Positions 1-8,492 of a stretch of 64,000 bases of DNA are shown here, piece by piece. The notes beneath the pieces were generated by a model that did not search any database, was not told the DNA's origin, and worked only from the letters and a program-made list of their open reading frames with translations. Source of the stretch: CAYNFR01 sp964396595 (GTDB lineage: Bacteria; Bacteroidota; Bacteroidia; Chitinophagales; Saprospiraceae); NCBI GenBank assembly GCA_964396595.1, contig CAYNFR010000002.1, positions 62,001 to 126,000 of the forward strand. The letters run 5' to 3'. Numbering within the stretch: position 1 is the stretch's first letter; each line of letters begins with the position of its first letter. A program made the position numbers and the translations under genes.

Positions 1-1626
1 GGACGTAAAGTAAAAATAGCTTTTTCGTCGAGTCATCTTGATACGGCGATGACCTTTATGCATGATTTCGGATTTATTCCTGTCCTATTTGGAGAAAAGA
101 AGGGATTTAAAGTGTTTGTAGGAGGTGGGCTTGGAGCACAAGCCTTTTTTGCACAAGAGGCACATTCTTTTTTGCCCGAGGAAGAGTTAATCCCATTCGT
201 AGAGGCCGCATTGCGTGTATTTGATCGATATGGTGAGCGAGAAAAAAGACATAAAGCACGACTTAAGTTTTTGGTCAAGAGTATTGGATTAGAAGAATTC
301 TTGAGATTGATAGAAATAGAAAAAAGTGCGCTCCTCAATAAGCACGTTTTGATCCCTGCGGATCAACGAGCCCCAGATTGTTTTCCTATCCAGGCAGACC
401 ATGATCTTAGTGTTTCAAAAACCGATATAGAATTCGCACGATGGATTAAAACCAACACTTTTGAGCAGCGACAAAAGAACTATTATGGTGTGTACATCAA
501 AGTTCTTCTTGGAGATTTATCTTCAGATGATGCACGCAAGCTTGCGCCGATTATCGAGTCTTATGCTTCTTCTGAATTATGCTTGACTATTAATCAGAAC
601 ATTTTGTTGCGATATGTTCCGGTCCAACATCTATTACCTCTTTATCAAGCATTGAAAAATATCGGTCTAGCTTCAATAGGATATGATAGTATAGCGGATG
701 TCACAGCATGTCCTGGAACAGACACATGTAATCTAGGTGTGACTAATAGCACCCACCTTGCCAAAGAGATAGAATGGATGATCGAGAAGGAATATCCTGA
801 TCTATTGGAGGAGCAGCATATTAAAATCAAAATTAGTGGGTGCATGAATGCGTGTGGCCAACATATGATCGCCAACATAGGATTTCATGGCAGCTCCATC
901 AAGCGAGAGAATCTCGTAATACCGGCACTCCAAGTTGTGCTAGGTGGTGGAGTAGATCCTACCGGAAAACCTTACATAGCCGACAAAGTGATAAAAATTC
1001 CCACCAAGAGAGCTTTAGAATCCATTCGTGTTTTACTGGACTTTTATGAAACCAACAAAATCTTGGACGAATATTTTAATCACTTCTACGAGCGTATGGG
1101 CGGCAAAAACTTTTTTTATAAGCTCCTTAAGCCCCATGCTGACCTTGAGACGATCACTGCTCGGGATCTCATAGATTGGGGCGAAAACGATGATTATATT
1201 CAGGCGATTGGCGTAGGAGAATGCGCAGGTGTAATGATCGATATGGTAAGCACCATATTAATGGATGCAGAAGATAAACTTCAGAGCGCCAAAGCCGCAT
1301 TAGCACAAGGTGCATTGGCGGATAGTCATTATTATGCTTATTCGACAATGGTGATCGCATCCAAGGCGCTGTTGCTCAGCGAAGATGTCAGTTGTAACAC
1401 ACAAAAGGGAATTATCGATGATTTTAAAAAACACTTCATTGATACTGCCAAGATTTCACTGCCCTACGATTACGAACATGAAGTATCACGGATTAATTCC
1501 ACAGTTCCTTCTGAGGAGTCCACTATGCACTTTATAATTAATGCAGAACACTTATTGCAAGTTGTAAACAATTATCGTGGTGCTGGTAAAGAAAAAGAAG
1601 TGATTAGAAACTTCTATTCTGCTTAA
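1..1626 (+). CDS. Sulfite (or nitrite) reductase hemoprotein with HEPN-like C-terminus, 5' truncated by window
   Basis: Siroheme/[4Fe-4S] reductase, expected to reduce sulfite to sulfide with six electrons in the cytoplasm. The frame is open from base 1, so the ATG at 49 is internal and the N-terminus lies outside the window; 541 residues are visible. The cluster ligands form the expected pattern: Cys-x5-Cys (codons at 709 and 727) and Cys-x3-Cys (codons at 841 and 853). The last 150 or so residues are helical and resemble the HEPN-like extension that many Bacteroidota reductases of this family carry; no R-x4-6-H ribonuclease motif is visible there. It starts a tight operon with siroheme synthesis, APS reductase, FNR and ferredoxin genes, which favours sulfite over nitrite as substrate. 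That choice is inference from context. Confidence 0.9.
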   Translation, partial: GRKVKIAFSSSHLDTAMTFMHDFGFIPVLFGEKKGFKVFVGGGLGAQAFFAQEAHSFLPEEELIPFVEAALRVFDRYGEREKRHKARLKFLVKSIGLEEFLRLIEIEKSALLNKHVLIPADQRAPDCFPIQADHDLSVSKTDIEFARWIKTNTFEQRQKNYYGVYIKVLLGDLSSDDARKLAPIIESYASSELCLTINQNILLRYVPVQHLLPLYQALKNIGLASIGYDSIADVTACPGTDTCNLGVTNSTHLAKEIEWMIEKEYPDLLEEQHIKIKISGCMNACGQHMIANIGFHGSSIKRENLVIPALQVVLGGGVDPTGKPYIADKVIKIPTKRALESIRVLLDFYETNKILDEYFNHFYERMGGKNFFYKLLKPHADLETITARDLIDWGENDDYIQAIGVGECAGVMIDMVSTILMDAEDKLQSAKAALAQGALADSHYYAYSTMVIASKALLLSEDVSCNTQKGIIDDFKKHFIDTAKISLPYDYEHEVSRINSTVPSEESTMHFIINAEHLLQVVNNYRGAGKEKEVIRNFYSA

Positions 1627-1645
1627 CATTCTTAACACCTTATAC

Positions 1646-2410
1646 ATGTCAACAACTAATCAAAGATTGAGTCTTGTAGGCGCCGGACCGGGAGATCCTG
1701 AACTACTCACATTAAAAGCGGTCAAAGCATTGAAATCAGCGGATGCTGTACTTTATGATGCTTTAGTAAGTTCGGAAGTGTTGTCCTATGCTTCGCCGAA
1801 GGCGGTTAAGATTCCTGTGGGTAAGCGCTGTGGCCGACACAGTATGACACAAAATGAAATTAACCTGTTGATTATTCAATCGGTGTTTCGTTATGGCCAT
1901 GTGGTAAGACTCAAAGGAGGTGATCCGTTTATATATGGTAGAGGATATGAAGAACTGAAGTATGCCAGAGCATTCGGTATTCAGGTGAATTTAATTCCCG
2001 GGATAAGCAGCTGCACCTCTCTTCCCTTGCTTCAATCAGTGCCTTTGACTAGTAGGGCTTATGCAGAGAGCTTTTGGGTATTAACAGGCACTTCCAGACA
2101 TCACGAGTTATCGTCGGATATGCGTCTTGCTGTACAATCCACAGCAACTCTCGTTATACTGATGGGCATGAGAAAACTCCGGTTAATAGCTGAAATTTTT
2201 GGTGAATTAAATAAAGGATATGTTCCTGCTATGATCATCCTCGACGGCGCGACACCTGCCGAGAAAGTGATTCTTGCCCCCATTACAGAAATAGACAATC
2301 ACCTCACTACAGAAGATCTTAACAGACCCGGCATTATTGTAATAGGAAAAGTTGTGTCTCTTCACCCATCTCAGATCATTAATCAAGTGAATAAAACATG
2401 GAATATATGA
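1646..2410 (+). CDS. cobA: Uroporphyrinogen-III C-methyltransferase
   Basis: SAM-dependent methylation of uroporphyrinogen III at C2 and C7 to give precorrin-2, the first committed step to siroheme. The 254-residue length fits stand-alone SUMT. The N-terminal GAGPGD loop (about residues 12-17) and the central RLKGGDPFIYGRG block are hallmarks of the family. It begins 19 bp after the reductase gene and its stop codon overlaps the next start in an ATGA arrangement (2407-2410), which implies translational coupling. Its product feeds the neighbouring dehydrogenase/ferrochelatase and so supplies the cofactor of the reductase upstream. Confidence 0.95.
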   Translation: MSTTNQRLSLVGAGPGDPELLTLKAVKALKSADAVLYDALVSSEVLSYASPKAVKIPVGKRCGRHSMTQNEINLLIIQSVFRYGHVVRLKGGDPFIYGRGYEELKYARAFGIQVNLIPGISSCTSLPLLQSVPLTSRAYAESFWVLTGTSRHHELSSDMRLAVQSTATLVILMGMRKLRLIAEIFGELNKGYVPAMIILDGATPAEKVILAPITEIDNHLTTEDLNRPGIIVIGKVVSLHPSQIINQVNKTWNI

Positions 2411-2982
2411 GTCAGAACACATTATATCCGATATTTCTCAATCTCAGCAAACTACGCCTATTAGTGGTAGGGGCAGGTCAAGTGTCACAGGAGAAATTGA
2501 GCTTTATACTCAAGAGCAGCCCCAATGCACGTATTAAGGTGATCGCTCCTATGATAATACCGGAGACGGAGCGTATTATTAATAATAATATGGATGCCAT
2601 TTCTTATGTACCTAGAGTGTTCATAGAAGGAGATGTAATTGATGCTGACATAGTGGTTGCCGCCACCAATATCCCCGAAGTCAACTATCAAGTATGGGCT
2701 GCCGCCAAGAAGTATAGAAAAATAGTCAATGTAGCCGACACCCCGAGATTATGCGATTTTTATATGGGCTCAATAGTAACAAAAGGAGATGTTAAAATCG
2801 GAATCTCTACCAATGGTATGTCACCGACTTTTGCAAAACGTCTGCGACAGTGGCTTGAAAAGGTTTTACCTGACGAAACGAATGAATTAGTTAAGAGGCT
2901 AAAGAATTATCGCGATAAGTTGCCTTCAGATTTCAATACAAGAGTCAAAGAGCTCGACGCCCTCACTTCAAATTTAAAATAA
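2407..2982 (+). CDS. Precorrin-2 dehydrogenase / sirohydrochlorin ferrochelatase (Met8/CysG-N type)
   Basis: Oxidises precorrin-2 with NAD+ and inserts iron to give siroheme. The N-terminus has the dinucleotide-binding fold (VVGAGQVSQEK) followed by the Met8p-like dimerisation region with a conserved NVADTP...DFYMGSIV block and ISTNGMSP stretch. About 191 residues, equal to the CysG N-terminal half without the methyltransferase, which is encoded separately just upstream. I prefer the ATG at 2407, which overlaps the cobA stop as ATGA; a start at 2398 is also open and would overlap cobA by 13 bp. Confidence 0.9.
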   Translation: MSQNTLYPIFLNLSKLRLLVVGAGQVSQEKLSFILKSSPNARIKVIAPMIIPETERIINNNMDAISYVPRVFIEGDVIDADIVVAATNIPEVNYQVWAAAKKYRKIVNVADTPRLCDFYMGSIVTKGDVKIGISTNGMSPTFAKRLRQWLEKVLPDETNELVKRLKNYRDKLPSDFNTRVKELDALTSNLK

Positions 2983-2983
2983 G

Positions 2984-3721
2984 ATGAAAACACACACCAC
3001 TCAAGCCCCACAAATTGACAATATCAATTCTCTTGCATCCGACTTTGATCTAGATGCGCTTGATGAAGCATTCAGGCCACTATCAATTGATGAGAGGCTT
3101 TCGCGATTTTATCAAATGTTCAAAGCAGAAGATGTAATGATGACCACATCATTTGGGACGAAGTCCATATACCTGCTACATCATATTTTTAGAATAATGC
3201 CGGAGCAGTCAATTTACTTCCTAGACACGAAGTATCATTTCGAAGAAACGTATAAGTACAAGGAACTCCTTCGTAAAGTTTATAATTTAAAGCTAATATA
3301 TCTTTACCCCGAGAAAGTGCAAAATGAATTAACCACCGAGGAAAAATGGTGGATCAATCACCCTAGAATGTGCTGTACAGCAAATAAAATTGCGCCGTTA
3401 GAGCCGTATATCATTAAACACAAAGTGTGGATCAGCGGATTGATGGCTTATCAGACAGAGCATAGGTCAAGAATGAAAATATTTCAGTATCAAGGAGATA
3501 TACTTAAATTTCATCCGATACTTGATGTAAACAGTGATCAAGTAAATGACTACATCAATAGATACGAGCTACCTCGTCACCCACTTGAATTATGCGGCTA
3601 TGGTTCAGTAGGATGTACACACTGTACGAAGCCGGGGATCAACCGAGAAGGTCGATGGATCGGCACCACACAAAAGGAATGTGGTATACATTTGAACTAT
3701 TTTTTTAAAAAAGAAGATTAA
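2984..3721 (+). CDS. cysH: Assimilatory adenylylsulfate (APS) reductase, CysH family
   Basis: Reduces APS (or PAPS) to sulfite with thioredoxin. 245 residues. The catalytic cysteine is Cys233 in the C-terminal KECGIH motif. The CysCys pair at residues 130-131 plus Cys211-x2-Cys214 is the [4Fe-4S] ligand set that marks APS-type enzymes; PAPS-specific enzymes of the E. coli type lack it, so I favour APS as substrate. The nucleotide-binding TSFGTKS loop lies at about residues 55-61. It starts one base after the siroheme synthase gene and its sulfite product is the substrate of the first enzyme in the operon. Confidence 0.92.
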   Translation: MKTHTTQAPQIDNINSLASDFDLDALDEAFRPLSIDERLSRFYQMFKAEDVMMTTSFGTKSIYLLHHIFRIMPEQSIYFLDTKYHFEETYKYKELLRKVYNLKLIYLYPEKVQNELTTEEKWWINHPRMCCTANKIAPLEPYIIKHKVWISGLMAYQTEHRSRMKIFQYQGDILKFHPILDVNSDQVNDYINRYELPRHPLELCGYGSVGCTHCTKPGINREGRWIGTTQKECGIHLNYFFKKED

Positions 3722-3727
3722 TAAACA

Positions 3728-4738
3728 ATGATCAAGACAGATATACTAATCATCGGTGCCGGACCTTGTGGACTGTTCACTGTTTTTGAGGCAGGACTAC
3801 TTAAGCTACGTTGTCATCTTGTTGATGTGTTGCCGAAGCCCGGGGGTCAATTGACAGAAATTTATCCTAAAAAGCCAATCTATGATATACCGGGGTATCC
3901 CAATGTGCTGGCCGGCGAATTGGTCGATAATCTGATGAAGCAAATTGAGCCTTTCAAACCAACATTCACCTTGGGAGAGAGAGCTGAACATCTTGAGCAA
4001 GTCGGAGAGAAAATGTGGGAGTTGACTACACATAGAGGTACGAAGATTCAAGCGCCAGTCGTTGCTATTGCGGCAGGATTAGGTTGCTTTGAGCCACGCA
4101 AGCCACCCATAGATAATATCGAGGCCTTCGAGGATAAAGGTGTTGACTATATGGTTAAAGATCCTGAGGACTACAGAGGCAAGCGAATAGTCATCGCAGG
4201 CGGTGGAGATTCCGCACTTGACTGGACGAATGAGCTAGCCACTGTGGCATCTGAGGTAACCTTAGTGCACAGGCGTACCACATTCAGAGGCGCCCTTGAC
4301 AGCATAGACAAAGTATTGAAATTGGCCGAGGCCAAAAAAGTAAATCTAATCACAGAAGCACAAGTGGTTAATATCGGGGGGAATGGCAGACTGACGGAAG
4401 TGTTCATTGAAAAAGATAACAAGGAGATAATCAGACACAAAGTAGACTATTTTATTCCGTTATTCGGACTGACACCTAAGCTAGGGCCAATCTCCGAATG
4501 GGGACTTAATATTACAAAAAACGCTATCGATGTAGACACATTCGATTACAGCACTAATGTTCCCGGCATATATGCTATCGGTGACATCAATAATTATCCG
4601 GGCAAGCTTAAATTGATACTCTGTGGTTTTCATGAAGCAACATTGATGGTACAATCTGCATTTAAATATATTTATCCTGAAGCCAAGTTGAGCTTTAAGT
4701 ATACCACGGTATCTGGTATAGATGGATTTTCAGAATAA
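3728..4738 (+). CDS. Ferredoxin/flavodoxin-NADP+ reductase, thioredoxin-reductase-like type
   Basis: FAD- and NAD(P)H-binding flavoprotein of 336 residues, like Bacillus YumC. The FAD loop GAGPCG is at residues 10-15 and a second nucleotide loop GGGDSALDW at about 156-164. There is no CxxC redox pair between the domains, which separates it from true thioredoxin reductase. It sits 6 bp after cysH and 6 bp before a [2Fe-2S] ferredoxin gene, so the simplest reading is that it passes NADPH electrons through that ferredoxin to the sulfite reductase at the head of the operon. The electron-transfer partnership is inferred from order and spacing. Confidence 0.9.
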   Translation: MIKTDILIIGAGPCGLFTVFEAGLLKLRCHLVDVLPKPGGQLTEIYPKKPIYDIPGYPNVLAGELVDNLMKQIEPFKPTFTLGERAEHLEQVGEKMWELTTHRGTKIQAPVVAIAAGLGCFEPRKPPIDNIEAFEDKGVDYMVKDPEDYRGKRIVIAGGGDSALDWTNELATVASEVTLVHRRTTFRGALDSIDKVLKLAEAKKVNLITEAQVVNIGGNGRLTEVFIEKDNKEIIRHKVDYFIPLFGLTPKLGPISEWGLNITKNAIDVDTFDYSTNVPGIYAIGDINNYPGKLKLILCGFHEATLMVQSAFKYIYPEAKLSFKYTTVSGIDGFSE

Positions 4739-4744
4739 TCATCA

Positions 4745-5071
4745 ATGGAAGATATAATCAGAGTTGAAGTAATTGATAGAGAAGGCGTGCAACATAGTCT
4801 TGATGCGCCAACAGATATGAATTTTAATCTTATGGAAATCTGCAAAGCCTCTGACCTTCCTGTCGAAGGAACTTGTGGAGGTATGGCATTATGTGCCTCA
4901 TGTCACATGTATGTCCTGACGGATCATGATCTGCCGGAGACAAGCGAAGATGAAGAAAATATGCTCGACCAGGCATTTTTTGTGGAAAAGAATAGCAGAC
5001 TGGGATGTCAAATTAAGATTACAGAAGGTCTTGATGGATTAAAGGTAAAACTTGCGCCGGTCGGCGAATAA
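4745..5071 (+). CDS. [2Fe-2S] ferredoxin, adrenodoxin type
   Basis: Small soluble electron carrier of 108 residues. The ligand pattern Cys44-x5-Cys50-x2-Cys53-x34-Cys88 matches adrenodoxin/Isc-type ferredoxins rather than plant-type ones. The protein is acidic between Cys53 and Cys88, as expected for docking to a reductase. It is the last gene of the sulfur operon and follows its presumed reductase by 6 bp. It may feed electrons to the siroheme reductase, or serve other partners such as Fe-S assembly. No clear hairpin terminator was seen between it and atpD. Confidence 0.9.
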   Translation: MEDIIRVEVIDREGVQHSLDAPTDMNFNLMEICKASDLPVEGTCGGMALCASCHMYVLTDHDLPETSEDEENMLDQAFFVEKNSRLGCQIKITEGLDGLKVKLAPVGE

Positions 5072-5133
5072 AATAAGCGCCTTTCCGCTACAGAAATTCT
5101 TAACTTATCTAGCTTATTAAATTCATATAGGCA

Positions 5134-5141
5134 TATCTTTG
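5134..5141 (+). promoter_or_regulatory. -7 box of atpD-atpC promoter
   Basis: TATCTTTG, an exact match to the Bacteroidota -7 consensus TAnnTTTG, ends 27 bases before the atpD start. A good -33 element was not found at the expected spacing. Confidence 0.55.
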
Positions 5142-5168
5142 CACCCATTTTGAATCAGACAAATTTTT

Positions 5169-6686
5169 ATGGCAAACGTCGGAAAGATTAAACAGATAAT
5201 AGGCCCTGTGGTGGATGTTAGTTTTGAAGGAGAAAACAGCTCACCACCAGAGATTTTTAATGCTTTAGTAATCAAGCGACCCAATGGGGAAGATCTTATA
5301 CTGGAGTGTCAGCAACACTTAGGTGAGGATAGTATTCGCGCGGTAGCGATGGATGCGACAGATGGTCTCACAAGAGGGATGAAGGTTGCTGACATGGGCA
5401 GGCCGATTTCGATGCCGGTAGGAGACAAGATCAGAGGAAGGTTATTTAATGTTGTGGGAGAGGCGATAGATGGAATAGGCGCGGTTGAATTAGGCTCAGA
5501 TGCCTATCCGATACACAGAAAGCCTCCTCGTTACGAGGACTTATCGACCGAAAAGGAGGTTTTGTTTACGGGTATCAAAGTAATCGACTTAATGGAGCCT
5601 TATGCCAAAGGAGGTAAGATTGGATTATTTGGAGGAGCAGGTGTAGGAAAAACCGTTTTGATTATGGAGTTAATCAATAATATCGCCAAGGCTTATGACG
5701 GTATTTCTGTATTTGCCGGTGTAGGGGAGCGTACTCGAGAAGGAAACGACCTTCTTCGCGAGATGCTTGAGTCTGGTGTTATCAAATATGGAGAGGAGTT
5801 TATGCATTCACTCGAAGAAGGTGGATGGGATCTTTCTAAAATTGATCAACATGCTCTAGTCGACTCTAAGGCAACGCTCGTGTTCGGTCAGATGAACGAA
5901 CCTCCCGGAGCGCGTGCTCGCGTAGCCTTATCAGGACTAACTGTTGCTGAATATTATAGAGATGGTGATTTGAGTGATCCGACCGGAGGTAGAGATATCT
6001 TGTTCTTTATTGATAATATATTCCGATTTACCCAGGCGGGTTCTGAGGTGTCGGCTCTTTTAGGACGTATGCCTTCAGCAGTGGGTTATCAACCTACGCT
6101 TGCTACCGAGATGGGAGTAATGCAAGAAAGAATTACGTCTACCAAGAGGGGTTCAATCACATCCGTTCAAGCCGTATATGTACCGGCGGATGACTTGACG
6201 GATCCGGCTCCTGCGACAACATTTGCACACTTAGATGCTACGACTGTACTAAGTAGAAAATTAGCTGCAGAAGGAATTTATCCTGCAATCGATCCACTGG
6301 ATTCAACTTCTCGAATTATGGATCCGGCTATTATCGGTACAGAACACTATAATACAGCAATGCGGGTTATGAATATCCTTCAGCGTTATAAGGAGCTTCA
6401 AGATATCATTGCCATCCTCGGAATGGAGGAATTATCTGATGAAGATAAAATGATCGTTCACAGAGCAAGAAGAGCACAACGATTTTTGTCTCAGCCATTC
6501 CACGTAGCCGAACAATTTACTGGATTAAAAGGTGTACTAGTCCCGATCGAAGAGACCATCCGTGGATTTAATATGATCATGGATGGCGAGGTTGATGAGT
6601 ATCCAGAGGCAGCATTTAACTTAGTAGGAACGATTGATGATGCCATTGCAAAAGGTAAAAAGCTAATAGCAGAGGCGACAGCTTAA
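5169..6686 (+). CDS. atpD: F1 ATP synthase subunit beta
   Basis: Catalytic subunit of the F1 sector; makes ATP from ADP and phosphate using rotation driven by the proton (or sodium) gradient. 505 residues. The Walker A loop GGAGVGKT is at about 155-162, the catalytic Glu lies in GVGERTREGND, and the Walker B strand is ILFFIDN. It is followed by atpC in a two-gene unit. As in other Bacteroidota, atpD-atpC is separate from the other atp genes, none of which is in this window. A TAnnTTTG box lies 27 bases upstream. Confidence 0.98.
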   Translation: MANVGKIKQIIGPVVDVSFEGENSSPPEIFNALVIKRPNGEDLILECQQHLGEDSIRAVAMDATDGLTRGMKVADMGRPISMPVGDKIRGRLFNVVGEAIDGIGAVELGSDAYPIHRKPPRYEDLSTEKEVLFTGIKVIDLMEPYAKGGKIGLFGGAGVGKTVLIMELINNIAKAYDGISVFAGVGERTREGNDLLREMLESGVIKYGEEFMHSLEEGGWDLSKIDQHALVDSKATLVFGQMNEPPGARARVALSGLTVAEYYRDGDLSDPTGGRDILFFIDNIFRFTQAGSEVSALLGRMPSAVGYQPTLATEMGVMQERITSTKRGSITSVQAVYVPADDLTDPAPATTFAHLDATTVLSRKLAAEGIYPAIDPLDSTSRIMDPAIIGTEHYNTAMRVMNILQRYKELQDIIAILGMEELSDEDKMIVHRARRAQRFLSQPFHVAEQFTGLKGVLVPIEETIRGFNMIMDGEVDEYPEAAFNLVGTIDDAIAKGKKLIAEATA

Positions 6687-6711
6687 GATCAATAAACGCT
6701 AAATCTGAAAT

Positions 6712-6963
6712 GTGAATCTAGTAATATTAACACCTGAAAAAGAAGTTTTTAACGGTATAGTTACTTCTGTCAAGGTGCCTGGTGTGATGGGTCAGTTTGA
6801 GATATTAAACGGTCACGCACCGATAGTGTCTTCATTAACGGAAGGAGAGATCAGAATTATTGATTCAGCAGGAAACAAGCAAGTGTATTCTATATCACGT
6901 GGATTCATAGAGGTGCTGAATAATGAGGTTGCATTATTAGTGAGAGGCTTAGAGCAGCTGTAA
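6712..6963 (+). CDS. atpC: F1 ATP synthase subunit epsilon
   Basis: Central-stalk subunit that couples gamma rotation to the c-ring. The 83 residues form only the N-terminal beta-sandwich; the C-terminal inhibitory helical hairpin of the longer E. coli form is missing, which is usual for short Bacteroidota epsilon subunits and means this one cannot inhibit ATPase in the same way. The start is GTG at 6712, since the overlapping ATG at 6710 runs straight into TGA. Gene follows atpD by 25 bp and ends about 100 bp before a strong terminator. Confidence 0.93.
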   Translation: MNLVILTPEKEVFNGIVTSVKVPGVMGQFEILNGHAPIVSSLTEGEIRIIDSAGNKQVYSISRGFIEVLNNEVALLVRGLEQL

Positions 6964-7061
6964 GTTTAACCAATGATGATGTGGTAGAAATTGATTGTAA
7001 ATCTTTGTCTACTTCCGTAGTTTCAATAATTGTTCCTCGCAGACTCTCTTAACAAGCATAA

Positions 7062-7092
7062 AAAAAGGGGGCGAAATTTTCGCCCCCTTTTT
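7062..7092. terminator. Bidirectional intrinsic terminator
   Basis: Perfect 15-bp inverted repeat (7062-7076 with 7078-7092) with a GGGGGCG core, flanked by an A-run on the left and a T-run on the right. It can therefore end atpD-atpC transcripts on the plus strand and the RRM gene on the minus strand. Confidence 0.9.
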
Positions 7093-7107
7093 AAAGTCTT
7101 TTCTTGA

Positions 7108-7521
7108 CTAGTATCTACTACTGCGATCGTCTCTGTCAAATCTTCTCGGGCGTCTGTCATCATTGCCACCGCCTCTGCTGCGGTCGTCAAATCGACGATT
7201 ACCACCACCACCACCGCCAAAACCGCCGCGGCTGTTGTCTCTACGTCCTCCACCGAAACCACCAGAGCCTCCTCCTTCAGGTTTTGGTTCAGATTTTTTA
7301 ACCACAATAGTCCTTCCATCAAGTTCAGTACCATTAAGTTCATCGATGGCAGCAAGAGCCGCAGCATCACTTTCCATTTCTACAAAGCCAAAACCTTTGG
7401 AGCGGTTTTCAACCTTGTCGAAGATAATTTTTGAAGAAGAAACTTCTCCAAATTGTTCGAACAACTCTCTTAGCTGTTCAGCAGTTGTGTCAAAAGACAT
7501 CTTAGCAACAAAAATGTTCAT
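7108..7521 (-). CDS. Glycine-rich RRM RNA-binding protein
   Basis: 137 residues: one RNA recognition motif (residues 1-78) with RNP2 IFVAKM at 3-8 and RNP1 KGFGFVEM at about 43-50, then a disordered Gly/Arg/Asp tail. The aromatic RNP1 residues needed for RNA stacking are present. Bacteroidota and cyanobacteria use such proteins as abundant single-strand RNA or cold-responsive factors; the target RNAs here are unknown. Monocistronic, with its own terminator at 7062-7092. No perfect TAnnTTTG box was found in the 237 bp upstream. Confidence 0.93.
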   Translation of the reverse strand: MNIFVAKMSFDTTAEQLRELFEQFGEVSSSKIIFDKVENRSKGFGFVEMESDAAALAAIDELNGTELDGRTIVVKKSEPKPEGGGSGGFGGGRRDNSRGGFGGGGGGNRRFDDRSRGGGNDDRRPRRFDRDDRSSRY

Positions 7522-7758
7522 AAAAAATTAAGTGTTTTTAAACGAGAATATAAAAGCCGGATCTGACTAAAATGAAAGAATACAAAGCAGTTAAATCTCC
7601 AAATTGAATAATGATATTAACTACAATATTAATCCATTTATGATAGCTCGTAGTAAATATTTTTTAATATTCTGATATTTCAGGCATTTTTTTTGTCTGA
7701 AAGCTAGAGTTTATCATAATATTTCTATATGTTGATATATCAATAATACATCTTCTAT

Positions 7759-8409
7759 ATGGATGGCCTTTTCAGAGACCCGTATTTGCAGCAAATTAAA
7801 CATGCCATGAATCAATATATGAGTAGCAATGTTGATATATCAAATGATTATGAGAAGCGTAGCGAGCTGCTAAGAAAATGGCTTGACTGGCTAAAAAATA
7901 GTCCCGATCAACAAAATGTCCGCATTAACTATGTCATCTTAATCATCGCACTTATCACAACATCTTTACTTTTTATCCGAGCTACTGGCCAGTGGCTATT
8001 GCCTATATTAACGTTCATAATAATGGCGATGATTTACCTTTACGGTCAACGCGTTATTCATTATATAGAAAAACAAAAGGCAAACCTCAGGCTCAATCAA
8101 ACAGAAGTTAATAGTTTATTAAAAGGCAAGGTTGATTTTATATCATTGGTATTCGATATCAAAATCACAAGATTGATGTATCAAATGTGGCTATTCTGTA
8201 TAGGATTTTCTTTCATTATGCATTTTACAGCACGTGCTGTAGGGGAAAATTACGCATTTGATAGCGCCCGGGTATCATGGGGGATTAGCATGATTTTATC
8301 AACAGCCGTCTGGTACTACTATTTCATAGACGATATCCGGACACTTCATGAGTATAAATCACAAGTGGTCGGACAGGGGCTGAAGAGCGATGAAAGCGAA
8401 GAAGAATAA
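7759..8409 (+). CDS. Four-helix membrane protein of unknown function
   Basis: 216 residues, family not recognised. A charged N-terminal region of about 55 residues (predicted cytoplasmic) is followed by two adjacent hydrophobic helices (about 57-77 and 80-98), a polar loop, and two more helices (about 137-157 and 173-190). The C-terminus is rich in Glu and Ser. Start taken at ATG 7759. It is 68 bp upstream of the helicase gene on the same strand, but a separate promoter-like box for the helicase suggests they need not be co-transcribed. Confidence 0.7.
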   Translation: MDGLFRDPYLQQIKHAMNQYMSSNVDISNDYEKRSELLRKWLDWLKNSPDQQNVRINYVILIIALITTSLLFIRATGQWLLPILTFIIMAMIYLYGQRVIHYIEKQKANLRLNQTEVNSLLKGKVDFISLVFDIKITRLMYQMWLFCIGFSFIMHFTARAVGENYAFDSARVSWGISMILSTAVWYYYFIDDIRTLHEYKSQVVGQGLKSDESEEE

Positions 8410-8479
8410 TTAACCCTCATGACAATTCAGCGTTGAGTTTATAATAATAACTTGACTTCCGGGCTTTCTTTAAAAATGT

Positions 8480-8487
8480 GATCTTTG
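8480..8487 (+). promoter_or_regulatory. Imperfect -7 box just before uvrD
   Basis: GATCTTTG differs from TAnnTTTG at the first base only. It ends 5 bases before the ATG at 8493. If used, transcription would begin at or near the start codon. Confidence 0.3.
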
Positions 8488-8492
8488 TCGCA

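Noticed and set aside
7163..7531. Proline-rich frame opposite the RRM gene
   Set aside because: It is the complement of the glycine codons in the RRM protein tail.
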